Numbered from the stretch's first letter, positions 1-7,526 are shown. The stretch is 10,049 bases of DNA from Chromatiales bacterium (GCA_031285245.1 JAITWN010000093.1:1-10049), one strand, 5' to 3'. Notes: generated by a model from the letters alone, not told the origin. Made by a program: numbers and translations.

Positions 1-1307
<1,307 letters not shown>

Positions 1308-1334
1308 GTTCGGCTCCCACGGTTCGTGGTTCTG

Positions 1335-1373
1335 TTCCGGTTATCTGATTCCGATTCGGTTCCGCTAATTCCG
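1335..1373. repeat. Cluster of four TTCCG pentamers in the hsp20-lon spacer
   Basis: On the plus strand TTCCG occurs at 1335, 1349, 1360 and 1369, that is CGGAA four times reading towards lon. The intervals of 14, 11 and 9 bp are irregular, so this is not a clean tandem array. It lies 28-66 bp upstream of the lon start, where a promoter or operator could be. I do not recognise a known regulator site, and chance composition is possible. Confidence 0.3.
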
Positions 1374-1425
1374 GGTGTCGCTTGTGGAGCTGGGTGGAAC
1401 TTTTTTAGGGAACCGGGAGGGGGAA

Positions 1426-1839
1426 TCAGAACAGTTTGTGTAGCCGTATCACTAGGCAGCCCTGAATAGCCTCGTGTCCGCTGAGCTCGTATGAGCTGCC
1501 TGGCAGTTCGAAAGTGCGCTGAAAACGTCCGTACGGAATTTCCATACGCTCCACGCTGGCTCGGCGCAGGCTATGCGGCAATGGGCGCTCGGCGCGCACG
1601 TGCACGATATTGTCTGCAACGATGATTTCCATGGCCGATGGCAGAACGCCGGGCAGGGCGACCATGATCCAGTATTCGTGCTCGGTCTCGAAAATATCGG
1701 CAGGGGGCTCCCAAGTGACTTCCCTCGCGCGCGTGGGAATGCGAAAAAACTGGCGATGCAGACGTTCAGCGCGTTCGAGCAGGCCACAGGCTTCAGCCCA
1801 CATCCATGCCTTGGGATCTCGCGGATCTTGAGAAGACAT
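1426..1839 (-). CDS. Small heat-shock protein, Hsp20/alpha-crystallin family
   Basis: An ATP-independent holdase chaperone that binds unfolding cytoplasmic proteins and keeps them refoldable. The 137-residue protein has the usual layout: a helical N-terminal arm (residues 1-40), then an alpha-crystallin domain beginning near PPADIFETEHEYWIMVALPG (residues 45-64) and including MEIPYGRFQRTFELP (about 98-112). It ends with a beta strand, GCLVIRLHKLF. The A-x-x-x-G-L-L/L signature usual near the end of the domain is poorly conserved (AIQGCLVIRL), and there is almost no C-terminal I-x-I tail, so oligomer assembly may differ from E. coli IbpA. The ATG at 1839 has AAGGAAGAG upstream. It is followed on the same strand by lon after 118 bp, so chaperone and protease may be co-transcribed or co-regulated. 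I found no CIRCE element and no clear sigma-32 promoter upstream. Confidence 0.9.
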   Translation of the reverse strand: MSSQDPRDPKAWMWAEACGLLERAERLHRQFFRIPTRAREVTWEPPADIFETEHEYWIMVALPGVLPSAMEIIVADNIVHVRAERPLPHSLRRASVERMEIPYGRFQRTFELPGSSYELSGHEAIQGCLVIRLHKLF

Positions 1840-1877
1840 TGGCTGGTCTCTTCCTTGAAGAAGCTTGCACTGTGTTC

Positions 1878-1905
1878 ATGTTAGTCCATAACGCGATAAG
1901 CGCAA
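1878..1905 (-). promoter_or_regulatory. Weak candidate sigma-70-type promoter for the hsp20 gene
   Basis: On the minus strand TTGCGC (1905-1900) and TAACAT (1883-1878) are separated by 16 bp. They match the -35 and -10 consensus at 3/6 and 4/6 positions. The site lies about 40 bp before the Hsp20 start, in the divergent spacer. No better candidate was seen, and this one is tentative. Confidence 0.2.
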
Positions 1906-1918
1906 TTCGGCTGGGCTC

Positions 1919-1927
1919 TGATAAAAT
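1919..1927 (+). promoter_or_regulatory. Candidate extended -10 promoter for the small acidic gene
   Basis: TGATAAAAT fits the extended -10 pattern TGnTATAAT with a 5/6 hexamer (TAAAAT). No convincing -35 lies 16-18 bp upstream, which is tolerated for extended -10 promoters. Transcription would start near 1934, giving a leader of about 23 bases that includes the strong Shine-Dalgarno sequence of the gene at 1957. Confidence 0.4.
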
Positions 1928-1956
1928 GAGCGGCCATCAGGCGTGGAGGCAAGATT

Positions 1957-2262
1957 GTGGCTGAGGATGAAGAAGAAGTGGTGTTCGACGAGGCCGCTTG
2001 GCGAACGGTCGACCTTGGCAACAGCATGGCCCAGGAAGATGAGGAAACCGATATCTGGGATATCGCTGACGGCTTGCTCGCAGGCGCGGTGCAGTATTGG
2101 CTCTATTCGCGCGAACCTTGCGAGAATCCGCGCTGCGAAGATTGTGCGCCTTATGGCACAGCAGAACAGCGCGTTGCTGAGCTCATGCGCCTGCTACGGC
2201 AATACGCTGAAGAAAGTGAGTACTACCACTCACAGAATGACACTAACGTGGGGCGTGCCTGA
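1957..2262 (+). CDS. Small acidic protein of unknown function with a CX4CX2C motif
   Basis: I do not recognise this 101-residue protein. It starts at GTG, supported by GGAGG eight bases upstream and the lack of a competing start. The first 40 residues are strongly acidic (EDEEEVVFDE, QEDEETDIWD). A mixed helix follows (DGLLAGAVQYWLYSREP). Three cysteines then sit in CENPRCEDC (C55, C60, C63), and the C-terminal helix (about 69-90) is amphipathic and rich in Glu, Arg and Leu. The cysteine group could bind a metal, but a fourth ligand is not obvious; H91 is one possibility. No signal peptide or membrane segment is seen, so it is probably cytoplasmic. It is divergent from hsp20 and convergent with the next gene. 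Composition matches its neighbours, with no sign of recent transfer. Confidence 0.75.
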   Translation: MAEDEEEVVFDEAAWRTVDLGNSMAQEDEETDIWDIADGLLAGAVQYWLYSREPCENPRCEDCAPYGTAEQRVAELMRLLRQYAEESEYYHSQNDTNVGRA

Positions 2263-2270
2263 GGCACGCC
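2252..2270. terminator. Hairpin between convergent genes, with a stop codon as its loop
   Basis: GGCGTGCC (2252-2259) and GGCACGCC (2263-2270) form a perfect 8-bp GC-rich stem. The 3-base loop TGA (2260-2262) is the stop codon of the upstream gene. The opposing gene ends at 2277, so the hairpin would appear at the 3' end of both transcripts. Neither strand carries a good U-tract, so it is a candidate bidirectional terminator or 3' stabiliser, not a canonical intrinsic terminator. Confidence 0.5.
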
Positions 2271-2276
2271 TCCCGG

Positions 2277-2672
2277 TTACTCTTCCTCGCTGTCGTCCCA
2301 GTCGTCTTCCACCGCAGGCTCGAACTCTGGCTCGCTCGTGGAATACACATCGTCGCCATCGGTGACCTTTTCCTGCAGCGGGCGGGTCTTGCGCGTTGTC
2401 GTGGGTATCGGGCGTTCAGCGCGCACTTTGAAATGGCGACGCGCGCGCAGATACGCAGCTTTTAGCTCCACGATGTTGTCGCATTCATCAGTGGAGAGTT
2501 CGCGCAGCTTGGGCTCAACGATGGCGCGGTTGTATTGAATGATCTCGTTGCGCGCCAGATTGAAAAGATAAATGGTTTCGGGATTGCCGGTGTCGAGGCG
2601 TTCATCCCGAACCACTGCACTGCTTTTGGCGCCGGCGTCGAGAAAGCCGCACCAGATAGAATTTTTAGCCAT
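2277..2672 (-). CDS. Conserved-looking hypothetical protein with an acidic tail
   Basis: A 131-residue protein I cannot assign to a family. The N-terminal half looks folded (SIWCGFLDAGAKSSAVVRDE, then TIYLFNLARNEIIQYNR) and runs into a helix with two acidic-basic stretches (LRELSTDECDNIVELKAAYL). The middle is basic and Thr/Arg-rich (about residues 80-101), and the end is very acidic (EDDWDDSEEE), probably disordered. No signal peptide or transmembrane segment is visible. The ATG at 2672 has no good Shine-Dalgarno sequence, but no alternative start lies close upstream in frame. Its convergent neighbour is also a small acidic protein. A charged tail of this kind is often used for protein or RNA contact, but nothing here identifies a partner. 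Confidence 0.8.
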   Translation of the reverse strand: MAKNSIWCGFLDAGAKSSAVVRDERLDTGNPETIYLFNLARNEIIQYNRAIVEPKLRELSTDECDNIVELKAAYLRARRHFKVRAERPIPTTTRKTRPLQEKVTDGDDVYSTSEPEFEPAVEDDWDDSEEE

Positions 2673-2709
2673 GATGAAGGTGTCTGCTGAGTGGCGAAAG
2701 TTGGGCGAG

Positions 2710-2740
2710 AATATATTTCTTGTGCACGAACAAAAGCAAG
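2710..2740 (-). promoter_or_regulatory. Weak candidate promoter for the 131-residue hypothetical gene
   Basis: The only AT-rich patch of the 87-bp divergent spacer is AATATATT (2710-2717), a perfect 8-bp palindrome. On the minus strand TATATT matches the -10 consensus at 5/6 positions. TTGCTT lies 18 bp further upstream as a poor -35. Because the patch is palindromic it could also serve the Nudix gene on the plus strand, but no matching -35 was seen there. Confidence 0.25.
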
Positions 2741-2759
2741 AGGCGGGTGAGGTTTAATC

Positions 2760-3209
2760 ATGACAGACACGCGTGCCGCAGGGCGCCCTGTAACGCCGCT
2801 GCTGGCGGCTGACATCATCATTGAGCTCGATGGTCGCATCGTGCTGATCGAACGTCGTCACCCGCCTTACGGTTGGGCGCTTCCTGGCGGCTTCGTCGAT
2901 GTAGGAGAGAGAGTGGAGCATGCCGCAGTGCGCGAAGCTGCTGAAGAAACCGGACTTGCGGTGCGGCGGCTCTGTTTGCTTGGCTGTTACTCGGATCCGG
3001 CGCGCGATGCACGCGGTCATACTGCCAGTATGGTTTATGTCGCGAGCGCTGAGGGTGAGCCGCAAGCACGCGATGATGCGCGCGCGGTTGCGCTGGTAGA
3101 TCCGCTGCGCATTGACCGCTCACTAGCTTTCGATCACGATCGCATCCTGCAGGATTATCGGGTCTGGCGTGTCACGGGTCGTTCTCCAGCCTGGAGCCCG
3201 GATGTCTGA
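2760..3209 (+). CDS. Nudix hydrolase, resembles ADP-ribose pyrophosphatases
   Basis: Nudix enzymes hydrolyse nucleoside diphosphates linked to another group, using a Mg2+ or Mn2+ site. The 149-residue protein carries a perfect Nudix box GX5EX7REUXEEXGU at residues 44-66: G44, E50, R58-E59, E62-E63, G65-L66. It is preceded by the common strand PPYGWALPGGFVD. Fourteen residues after the box is YSDPARDARGHTASMVY; a proline at about this distance and the DPxRDxRGH pattern are typical of small ADP-ribose pyrophosphatases. That substrate is likely, but dNTP-sanitising or other roles cannot be excluded. The ATG at 2760 has GAGGT seven bases upstream. The enzyme is probably cytoplasmic. The next gene on the strand starts 85-112 bp later, close enough for co-transcription. 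Confidence 0.93.
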   Translation: MTDTRAAGRPVTPLLAADIIIELDGRIVLIERRHPPYGWALPGGFVDVGERVEHAAVREAAEETGLAVRRLCLLGCYSDPARDARGHTASMVYVASAEGEPQARDDARAVALVDPLRIDRSLAFDHDRILQDYRVWRVTGRSPAWSPDV

Positions 3210-3321
3210 TTTGGTATTTGATCTGGCGCTAGTGCGCTAGTCTTGCGCTTGATATGCCGATACTTGCTGACAAGGTTTACGGATAGGGTTCTTCTTGAAA
3301 CTGCCCGAGGAAGTTTTGAGA

Positions 3322-3897
3322 GTGCATTTCAGAAACATATCGACATATAAGCAGATCAGCTTGTGCATCGCTCTTCTGCTGCTCCTTCTGTCAGGCACCA
3401 GCGCATGTGCAGAGCCATCGACCTGGATCCATGTCGATACCCATCATCGTACGCTCTCGGTGATGCAGGGCACTGAGGTCAAAGCTGTGTTTCGTGGCAT
3501 TGCTCTCGGGCGTGGTGGTGTGGCGCCTTTTCGGCGCGCGGGAGATGGCAAGACGCCGATCGGTGTTTTCTATGTCTCATGGATCAATCCTGACAGTCAG
3601 TATCATTTGTTCTTTGGTCTTGACTATCCTGCCGTCATGCATGCGGAAGAAGGTTATCGCGCGCATGTCATCGATCAACGCACTTATCGCGCTATTGTCG
3701 ATGCGCGGCGGCGTGGTGAATTGCCGCCGCAGGATACAGCGCTCGGCGGTCACATCGGTATTCATGGTGTGGGTCGTTACGATCCTGATGATGCTCGTCT
3801 CTTCGATTGGACGCTTGGCTGTGTCGCGCTCACCGATCAGCAGGTCGATGAGTTGGCGCAGTGGATGTCGCTTGGCACCATGGTTGTCATTCAATAG
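3322..3897 (+). CDS. Exported YkuD-family protein (L,D-transpeptidase fold)
   Basis: YkuD-domain enzymes form or break peptidoglycan cross-links or protein-peptidoglycan bonds in the periplasm through a catalytic cysteine. The catalytic signature is present as HIGIHGVGRY followed by FDWTLGCVAL. Counting from a TTG at 3295, the His-Gly is at 157-158 and the cysteine at 176. The usual Arg two residues after the cysteine (SHGCIRM type) is Ala here, a variant I associate with YafK/DpaA-like or other non-classical members. The N-terminus is a signal peptide: basic n-region, hydrophobic core ISLCIALLLLLLSG, and a likely cut at ACA|EP. TSAC just before it is only a poor lipobox. I prefer GTG 3322, preceded by GAGGA, because it gives a signal peptide of normal length. 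TTG 3295, preceded by AGGG, is possible and adds nine residues. Confidence 0.88.
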   Translation: MHFRNISTYKQISLCIALLLLLLSGTSACAEPSTWIHVDTHHRTLSVMQGTEVKAVFRGIALGRGGVAPFRRAGDGKTPIGVFYVSWINPDSQYHLFFGLDYPAVMHAEEGYRAHVIDQRTYRAIVDARRRGELPPQDTALGGHIGIHGVGRYDPDDARLFDWTLGCVALTDQQVDELAQWMSLGTMVVIQ

Positions 3898-4035
3898 ATA
3901 AGATAGATTTTTTTTCTACGTATCAGTCCTGATGTAGCGCTGCGTGTATTTGCAGCTCAGTGTTCAAGCGTTGTAAAGCGGGGTGCTTGTCTTATACAGT
4001 TGGCACAGGTAGGGCTGGCCTAAGGCGGGTATTTC
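3898..4035 (+). promoter_or_regulatory. 138-bp spacer with candidate promoter for the cfa-flavoprotein pair
   Basis: Three things are visible. A run of eight T (3908-3915) is followed by an imperfect hairpin (CTAC at 3916-3919 plus ATCA at 3922-3925, pairing with TGAT at 3930-3933 plus GTAG at 3934-3937). TTGTAA (3971-3976) and TATACA (3993-3998), with a 16-bp spacer, form a promoter candidate matching 4/6 at each box. Its CTTATAC context resembles sigma-S type -10 elements. E. coli cfa has a sigma-S-dependent promoter, which makes this suggestive. Transcription would start near 4005, leaving a leader of about 31 bases. The ribosome binding site is modest (AAGGCGGG at 4022-4029). Confidence 0.35.
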
Positions 4036-5376
4036 ATGGATAACGGTAAGCGAGGAATTGCCGAACTGAAATCCACGCGCAGGGATGCCAAGGCGAGATC
4101 CCAAGCGCTCACTGATGCGCGGCAAGGCGGTTTTCTGCAGTGGTTGCTGCGTCGTTTGTTTGAGAAAGTTGGTAACCCATCAGTACAGATCATCTTGTGG
4201 AATGGTGAGAGTTATATGCCGCCGACCACATCCACTCCTGTAGCTCGCTTATATATTCGCGATCGCTCGGCGCTGTGGCGGCTGATGGTCGATCCTGAAC
4301 TTTATTTCGGTGACGCTTATGCGGCTGGCCAGATCGAGGTCAAAGGCGATCTCGTAGAGTTTCTGGTGTGCGTCTATCGTGCGATCGAACTTGCCGGTGG
4401 GCGAGGGCCCGCGGCGCGCATCTTGGCGCGTGGCCTCTATCGTCCGCATTCCACTAGCGTCGATGAAGCGCGCGATAATATTCATGCGCACTATGATCTT
4501 GGCAACGATTTCTATCGTCTGTGGCTCGATCGGGAGATGGTGTACACCTGTGCTTATTATCCGCGCGAAGGTGCCATGCTCGAAGAAGCGCAGGCCGCCA
4601 AAATGCATCACGTCTGCCGCAAGCTGCGGCTGCGTCCTGGTGAATCGGTGGTTGAAACGGGATGTGGGTGGGGTTCGCTGGCGCTATTCATGGCGCGTCA
4701 CTATGGCGTGAAGGTGCGAGCGTACAATATTTCCCGCGAGCAGATTGCCGTTGCGAGAGCGCGGGCGCGTGATGAAGGACTCGCGGATCGGGTGGAGTTC
4801 GTCGAAGACGATTATCGCAATGTTGCAGGAAATTACGATGCATTCGTTTCGATTGGCATGCTGGAGCATGTTGGCCCGAAGTATTTTTCTCAGCTCGGGC
4901 AGGTGATCGATTCAGTGCTGAAGGACAATGGTCGCGGCCTCATTCATTCCATCGGGCGCGTGCAGCCCGGGCCGATGAATTCATGGATCGAGCGGCGCAT
5001 TTTCCCTGGCGCGCATCCGCCGAGTATTGCCGAGATGATGGCGATCTTTGAGCCGCACCGCTTTTCGGTGCTCGACATCGAAAATCTGCGCATGCATTAC
5101 GCGCGCACCTGCCGGCATTGGCTAGAGCGATTCGATGGCGTTGCTGATCGCGTCGAACGCATGTTCGATCGCAGATTCGTGCGCACCTGGCGGCTTTACC
5201 TTGCCGGCTCGATCGCATCTTTCCTCGCTGGTGAATTGCAGCTTTATCAAGTGGTGTTCAACCGCCATAGCGATAATGAAGTGCCGTTGACGCGCGAGCA
5301 TCTCTATACGAACGGGCATGGTAAAAGCGGGATTTGCGCATTGCCCATGCGACCGGCGGCAAACTCCAGTGAGTGA
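4036..5376 (+). CDS. cfa: Cyclopropane-fatty-acyl-phospholipid synthase (CFA synthase)
   Basis: CFA synthase transfers a methylene group from S-adenosylmethionine to the double bond of unsaturated acyl chains in membrane phospholipids. The 446-residue protein has an N-terminal lipid-binding domain (about 45-125, with WRLMVDPELYFGDAYAAGQI at 81-100) and a Rossmann methyltransferase domain. The SAM loop is ETGCGWGSLA (207-216). Residues corresponding to the E. coli bicarbonate and active-site set are present: C172 in YTCAYY, E277 in GMLEHVGPK, H304 in LIHSIG and Y355 in MHYARTCRHW. It is longer than the 382-residue E. coli enzyme, mainly through about 35 basic, probably flexible N-terminal residues and a short C-terminal tail. 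The stop overlaps the next gene by 8 bp, so the two are probably translationally coupled. Related methyltransferases that make methyl-branched acids share this fold, so the exact product is inferred. Confidence 0.93.
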   Translation: MDNGKRGIAELKSTRRDAKARSQALTDARQGGFLQWLLRRLFEKVGNPSVQIILWNGESYMPPTTSTPVARLYIRDRSALWRLMVDPELYFGDAYAAGQIEVKGDLVEFLVCVYRAIELAGGRGPAARILARGLYRPHSTSVDEARDNIHAHYDLGNDFYRLWLDREMVYTCAYYPREGAMLEEAQAAKMHHVCRKLRLRPGESVVETGCGWGSLALFMARHYGVKVRAYNISREQIAVARARARDEGLADRVEFVEDDYRNVAGNYDAFVSIGMLEHVGPKYFSQLGQVIDSVLKDNGRGLIHSIGRVQPGPMNSWIERRIFPGAHPPSIAEMMAIFEPHRFSVLDIENLRMHYARTCRHWLERFDGVADRVERMFDRRFVRTWRLYLAGSIASFLAGELQLYQVVFNRHSDNEVPLTREHLYTNGHGKSGICALPMRPAANSSE

Positions 5377-6538
5377 TGCGGCGGTGGGCGAGCGGGCGCG
5401 CGAGTCCTGCGATGTGCTCATCGTTGGCGGTGGCCCTGCGGGATCGACTTGCGCCCGGCAGTTGCGTGCTGCGGGCCTTGATGTGCTGGTGATGGACCGT
5501 CAGCAGTTCCCTCGCGACAAAGTATGCGCGGGTTGGATCACGCCAGCGGTGGTGGAAACGCTGGGCCTTGATATCGAGGACTATCGTCGCCTGCATGTAT
5601 TGCAGCCCATCACCGGTTTTCTGACGGGCGTTGAAGGCGGGCGTCCGCTATTTACCGCGTATCGTGAGCCGATCAGCTACGGCATTCGTCGCCGCGAGTT
5701 TGATCACTATCTGCTGGAGCGCGCTGGTGCACGCCTTACTCTCGGCGAGTCGTTCGATTCCATGCGACGTGCCGGTAGGCATTGGATCATTAACGATCGC
5801 ATCAAAACACCCTTGGTGATCGGCGCGGGTGGACATTTCTGCCCGGTGGCGCGTCAGTTGGGTGCGCGTCCTGGCCGGGGGGAGCGCGCGGTCACGGCGC
5901 AGGAGATCGAGTTCGAGATGGATGCCGAACAACTCGCCAATTGCCCGGTCAAGCCTGACACGCCGGAGCTCTATTTCTGTGCGGACATGAAAGGGTATGG
6001 ATGGATCTTCAGAAAAGGAGCGTACCTCAATATCGGACTTGGCCGCGAAGGTGCCCATCAGTTGTCACGTCAGGTAGCGGCGTTTCGCGACCGGCTCATT
6101 GCCGAGGGGCGTATCAGCGCGCGCACGCCAATGGATTTCCATGGCCATGCTTATCTGCTCTACACCAGCGGCCGGCGCCGTTTGATCGATGATGGCGTGA
6201 TGCTGATCGGAGATGCGGCGGGCCTTGCCTATCCACAAAGCGGAGAAGGCATTCGTCCTGCGGTGGAATCAGGCTTGATGGCGGCAGCGGCTGTCGTTGC
6301 GGCCAAGGGTCATTACGATAGCGCTACGCTCGCGCCTTATGGGGTGGCGTTGACGCAGCGTTTCGGTCAGCGTGATGAAAGCCTGAGGACAGCAGAAGAA
6401 GGTGTGGTGCTTGCAGGGCGTTGGCGGCGAACGCTCGGCGCCTGGCTGCTGCGTTCACGCTGGTTTTCCCAGCATGTCGTGCTCGATCGCTGGTTCCTTC
6501 ATACCCAGCAGAAAGCGTTGACTGTCGAGGCGATCTGA
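5369..6538 (+). CDS. FAD-dependent oxidoreductase, geranylgeranyl-reductase family
   Basis: A flavoprotein of the family that includes geranylgeranyl reductases, which reduce C=C bonds in isoprenoid and lipid chains. Counting from the GTG at 5369 (389 residues), the dinucleotide-binding motif VGGGPAGS is at 19-26. The flavin-site segment RDKVCAGW follows, corresponding to the KxCGG-like motif. The lipid-pocket motif YGWIFRKGAYLNIGLG (family pattern YxWxFxKxxxxNxGxG) and the second FAD motif LIGDAAGLAYPQSGEGI are also present. No membrane segment is evident; association would be peripheral. GTG 5369 places the FAD motif near the N-terminus and gives a GTGAGTGA overlap with the upstream stop. 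An ATG at 5318 would add 17 residues and overlap by 59 bp. The substrate is unknown. Coupling to the CFA synthase suggests it acts on acyl chains or on an intermediate of the same modification. Confidence 0.88.
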   Translation: MSDAAVGERARESCDVLIVGGGPAGSTCARQLRAAGLDVLVMDRQQFPRDKVCAGWITPAVVETLGLDIEDYRRLHVLQPITGFLTGVEGGRPLFTAYREPISYGIRRREFDHYLLERAGARLTLGESFDSMRRAGRHWIINDRIKTPLVIGAGGHFCPVARQLGARPGRGERAVTAQEIEFEMDAEQLANCPVKPDTPELYFCADMKGYGWIFRKGAYLNIGLGREGAHQLSRQVAAFRDRLIAEGRISARTPMDFHGHAYLLYTSGRRRLIDDGVMLIGDAAGLAYPQSGEGIRPAVESGLMAAAAVVAAKGHYDSATLAPYGVALTQRFGQRDESLRTAEEGVVLAGRWRRTLGAWLLRSRWFSQHVVLDRWFLHTQQKALTVEAI

Positions 6539-6555
6539 GGACTTTAGAATCCTCA
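6536..6555. terminator. Imperfect hairpin between convergent genes
   Basis: TGAGGA (6536-6541) pairs with TCCTCA (6550-6555) around an 8-base loop. It starts with the stop codon of the flavoprotein gene and lies before the end of the opposing gene at 6572. There is no U-tract on either strand. It is the only structure in the 33-bp spacer and may act at both 3' ends. Confidence 0.35.
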
Positions 6556-6571
6556 CCTCGGCACTGCGCTA

Positions 6572-7390
6572 TCATTTGCCGCGTGTAGCGGTTTTCTCCC
6601 CGAATAGATCGATACCGCCTTTACCGCGCGGAATCTCTGCCACTGAAATACCCGCTGCTGCGCTTCCTTGAGCCGGTTTTTTCGGCGCTGGTTGAGCTTG
6701 ACGATGTAGGCGCAGGATTTTCTCGCGCGCCTGATCGTAGGCATCGCGATCGAGCAGTCCGGCTTCGTGTAAGCGGCGGTGCTCGACGAGTTCCGCGCCG
6801 AGGCGGCGGTGAGCTTTTTCGGCATGGGTGCGATTGGCGGTTTGAATATGCGTGATCAGTGTGCGCAGAAAATCGCGAAACTCGTTTTTCGACGGCAGAT
6901 TGTTCGCGAGCTCAAGCATGACGGCATCGCCATGGCGGCTGTGAAAACGCACCAGGCTGCGCGAACGCTGGATGAAGAGCACGAATGAAACCAGCGCGGC
7001 ATTTAGCACCATGATGGTGCCCGGCATCCAGGACTGCTGGTGCCACGGCAGTGGCGACATGGCACTCGCCGTGAGCAGCCCGGCCGCGGCCAGCGTCAGG
7101 CTGAGCGCGATGTACAGCCAGCGCTTGTTGACCACGGTGAGTAGATGTGGCGTTGGGTCGAGCACGGAGAGATCGAGCCAGTAGCGCTGCGCGCTGCGCA
7201 TCAAAGTCTTGCGATAGACGGAAATGAAACGCCCATTGCCATGCAGCGTGTAATTCGCCGCGTGCAGGCGCGGATGGCTGACCTGTAACAGCTCAATGAG
7301 CTCTTCGGGCTGGGCGCCAGCCGCGCGCTGTTCCTTGATCTCGATTTCCTGCGCAGAGGTAGTGGGGCTGGTTTTTGCGGCGTGCGACAC
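6572..7390 (-). CDS. Two-helix membrane protein with SHOCT-like C-terminal segment
   Basis: A 272-residue protein without a recognised enzyme domain. Counting from the chosen start, the N-terminal 90 residues are soluble. Two hydrophobic helices follow at about 91-111 (WLYIALSLTLAAAGLLTASA) and 123-140 (PGTIMVLNAALVSFVLFI), forming a hairpin with a short loop. A segment at about 146-184 (VRFHSRHGDAVMLELANNLP then FRDFLRTLITHI) resembles the ends of bacterial PH-like membrane-associated domains. Residues about 195-228 (RRLGAELVEHRRLHEAGLLD and the following helix) match the SHOCT pattern, a short helical oligomerisation motif with L-x-x-L-x-x-x-G-x-L spacing. The tail is Pro/Ala/Lys-rich. I chose GTG 7390 because GGAG lies exactly six bases upstream; a TTG at 7402 overlaps that site. 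It stands alone, convergent with the flavoprotein gene. Confidence 0.8.
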   Translation of the reverse strand: MSHAAKTSPTTSAQEIEIKEQRAAGAQPEELIELLQVSHPRLHAANYTLHGNGRFISVYRKTLMRSAQRYWLDLSVLDPTPHLLTVVNKRWLYIALSLTLAAAGLLTASAMSPLPWHQQSWMPGTIMVLNAALVSFVLFIQRSRSLVRFHSRHGDAVMLELANNLPSKNEFRDFLRTLITHIQTANRTHAEKAHRRLGAELVEHRRLHEAGLLDRDAYDQAREKILRLHRQAQPAPKKPAQGSAAAGISVAEIPRGKGGIDLFGEKTATRGK

Positions 7391-7411
7391 ACGGATCTCC
7401 AATCTTGTACT

Positions 7412-7433
7412 GCCGATGGCTTACGTTATCGGC
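7412..7433. repeat. Inverted repeat just upstream of the membrane-protein gene
   Basis: GCCGAT (7412-7417) and ATCGGC (7428-7433) form a perfect 6-bp inverted repeat with a 10-base spacer. On the minus strand it lies 22-43 bp before the GTG start, so it could be a leader hairpin or an operator. TAATAAT on the minus strand just upstream (near 7445-7451) is a possible -10 without a convincing -35. Confidence 0.3.
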
Positions 7434-7526
7434 CGGTGGCATACATTATTAGGGGGCGATAGGCTGAAATCCGTGATCGACTTGCTTATTTCCGCTGCGT
7501 GAGACCCAATACATGCAGAGCAGCTA

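Noticed and set aside
3226..3240. Direct repeat GCGCTAG twice, also able to form a small hairpin, after the Nudix gene
   Set aside because: The pairing is only four bases and the repeat is seven; this is within chance in a GC-rich spacer and no U-tract follows.
3908..3937. Run of eight T beside a hairpin as an intrinsic terminator of the YkuD gene
   Set aside because: On the plus strand the T run comes before the hairpin, the wrong order; on the minus strand the run would be A. No GC-rich stem precedes the T run.
4001..4016. Sigma-54 promoter for cfa (TGGCAC with correctly spaced GC)
   Set aside because: The -12 element has GGGC instead of TTGC, and the predicted start near 4027 would remove the ribosome binding site.
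5318..5369. ATG at 5318 as start of the flavoprotein
   Set aside because: It would add 17 unconserved-looking, Cys-rich residues that read over the end of cfa. GTG at 5369 gives a typical short N-terminus before the FAD motif.
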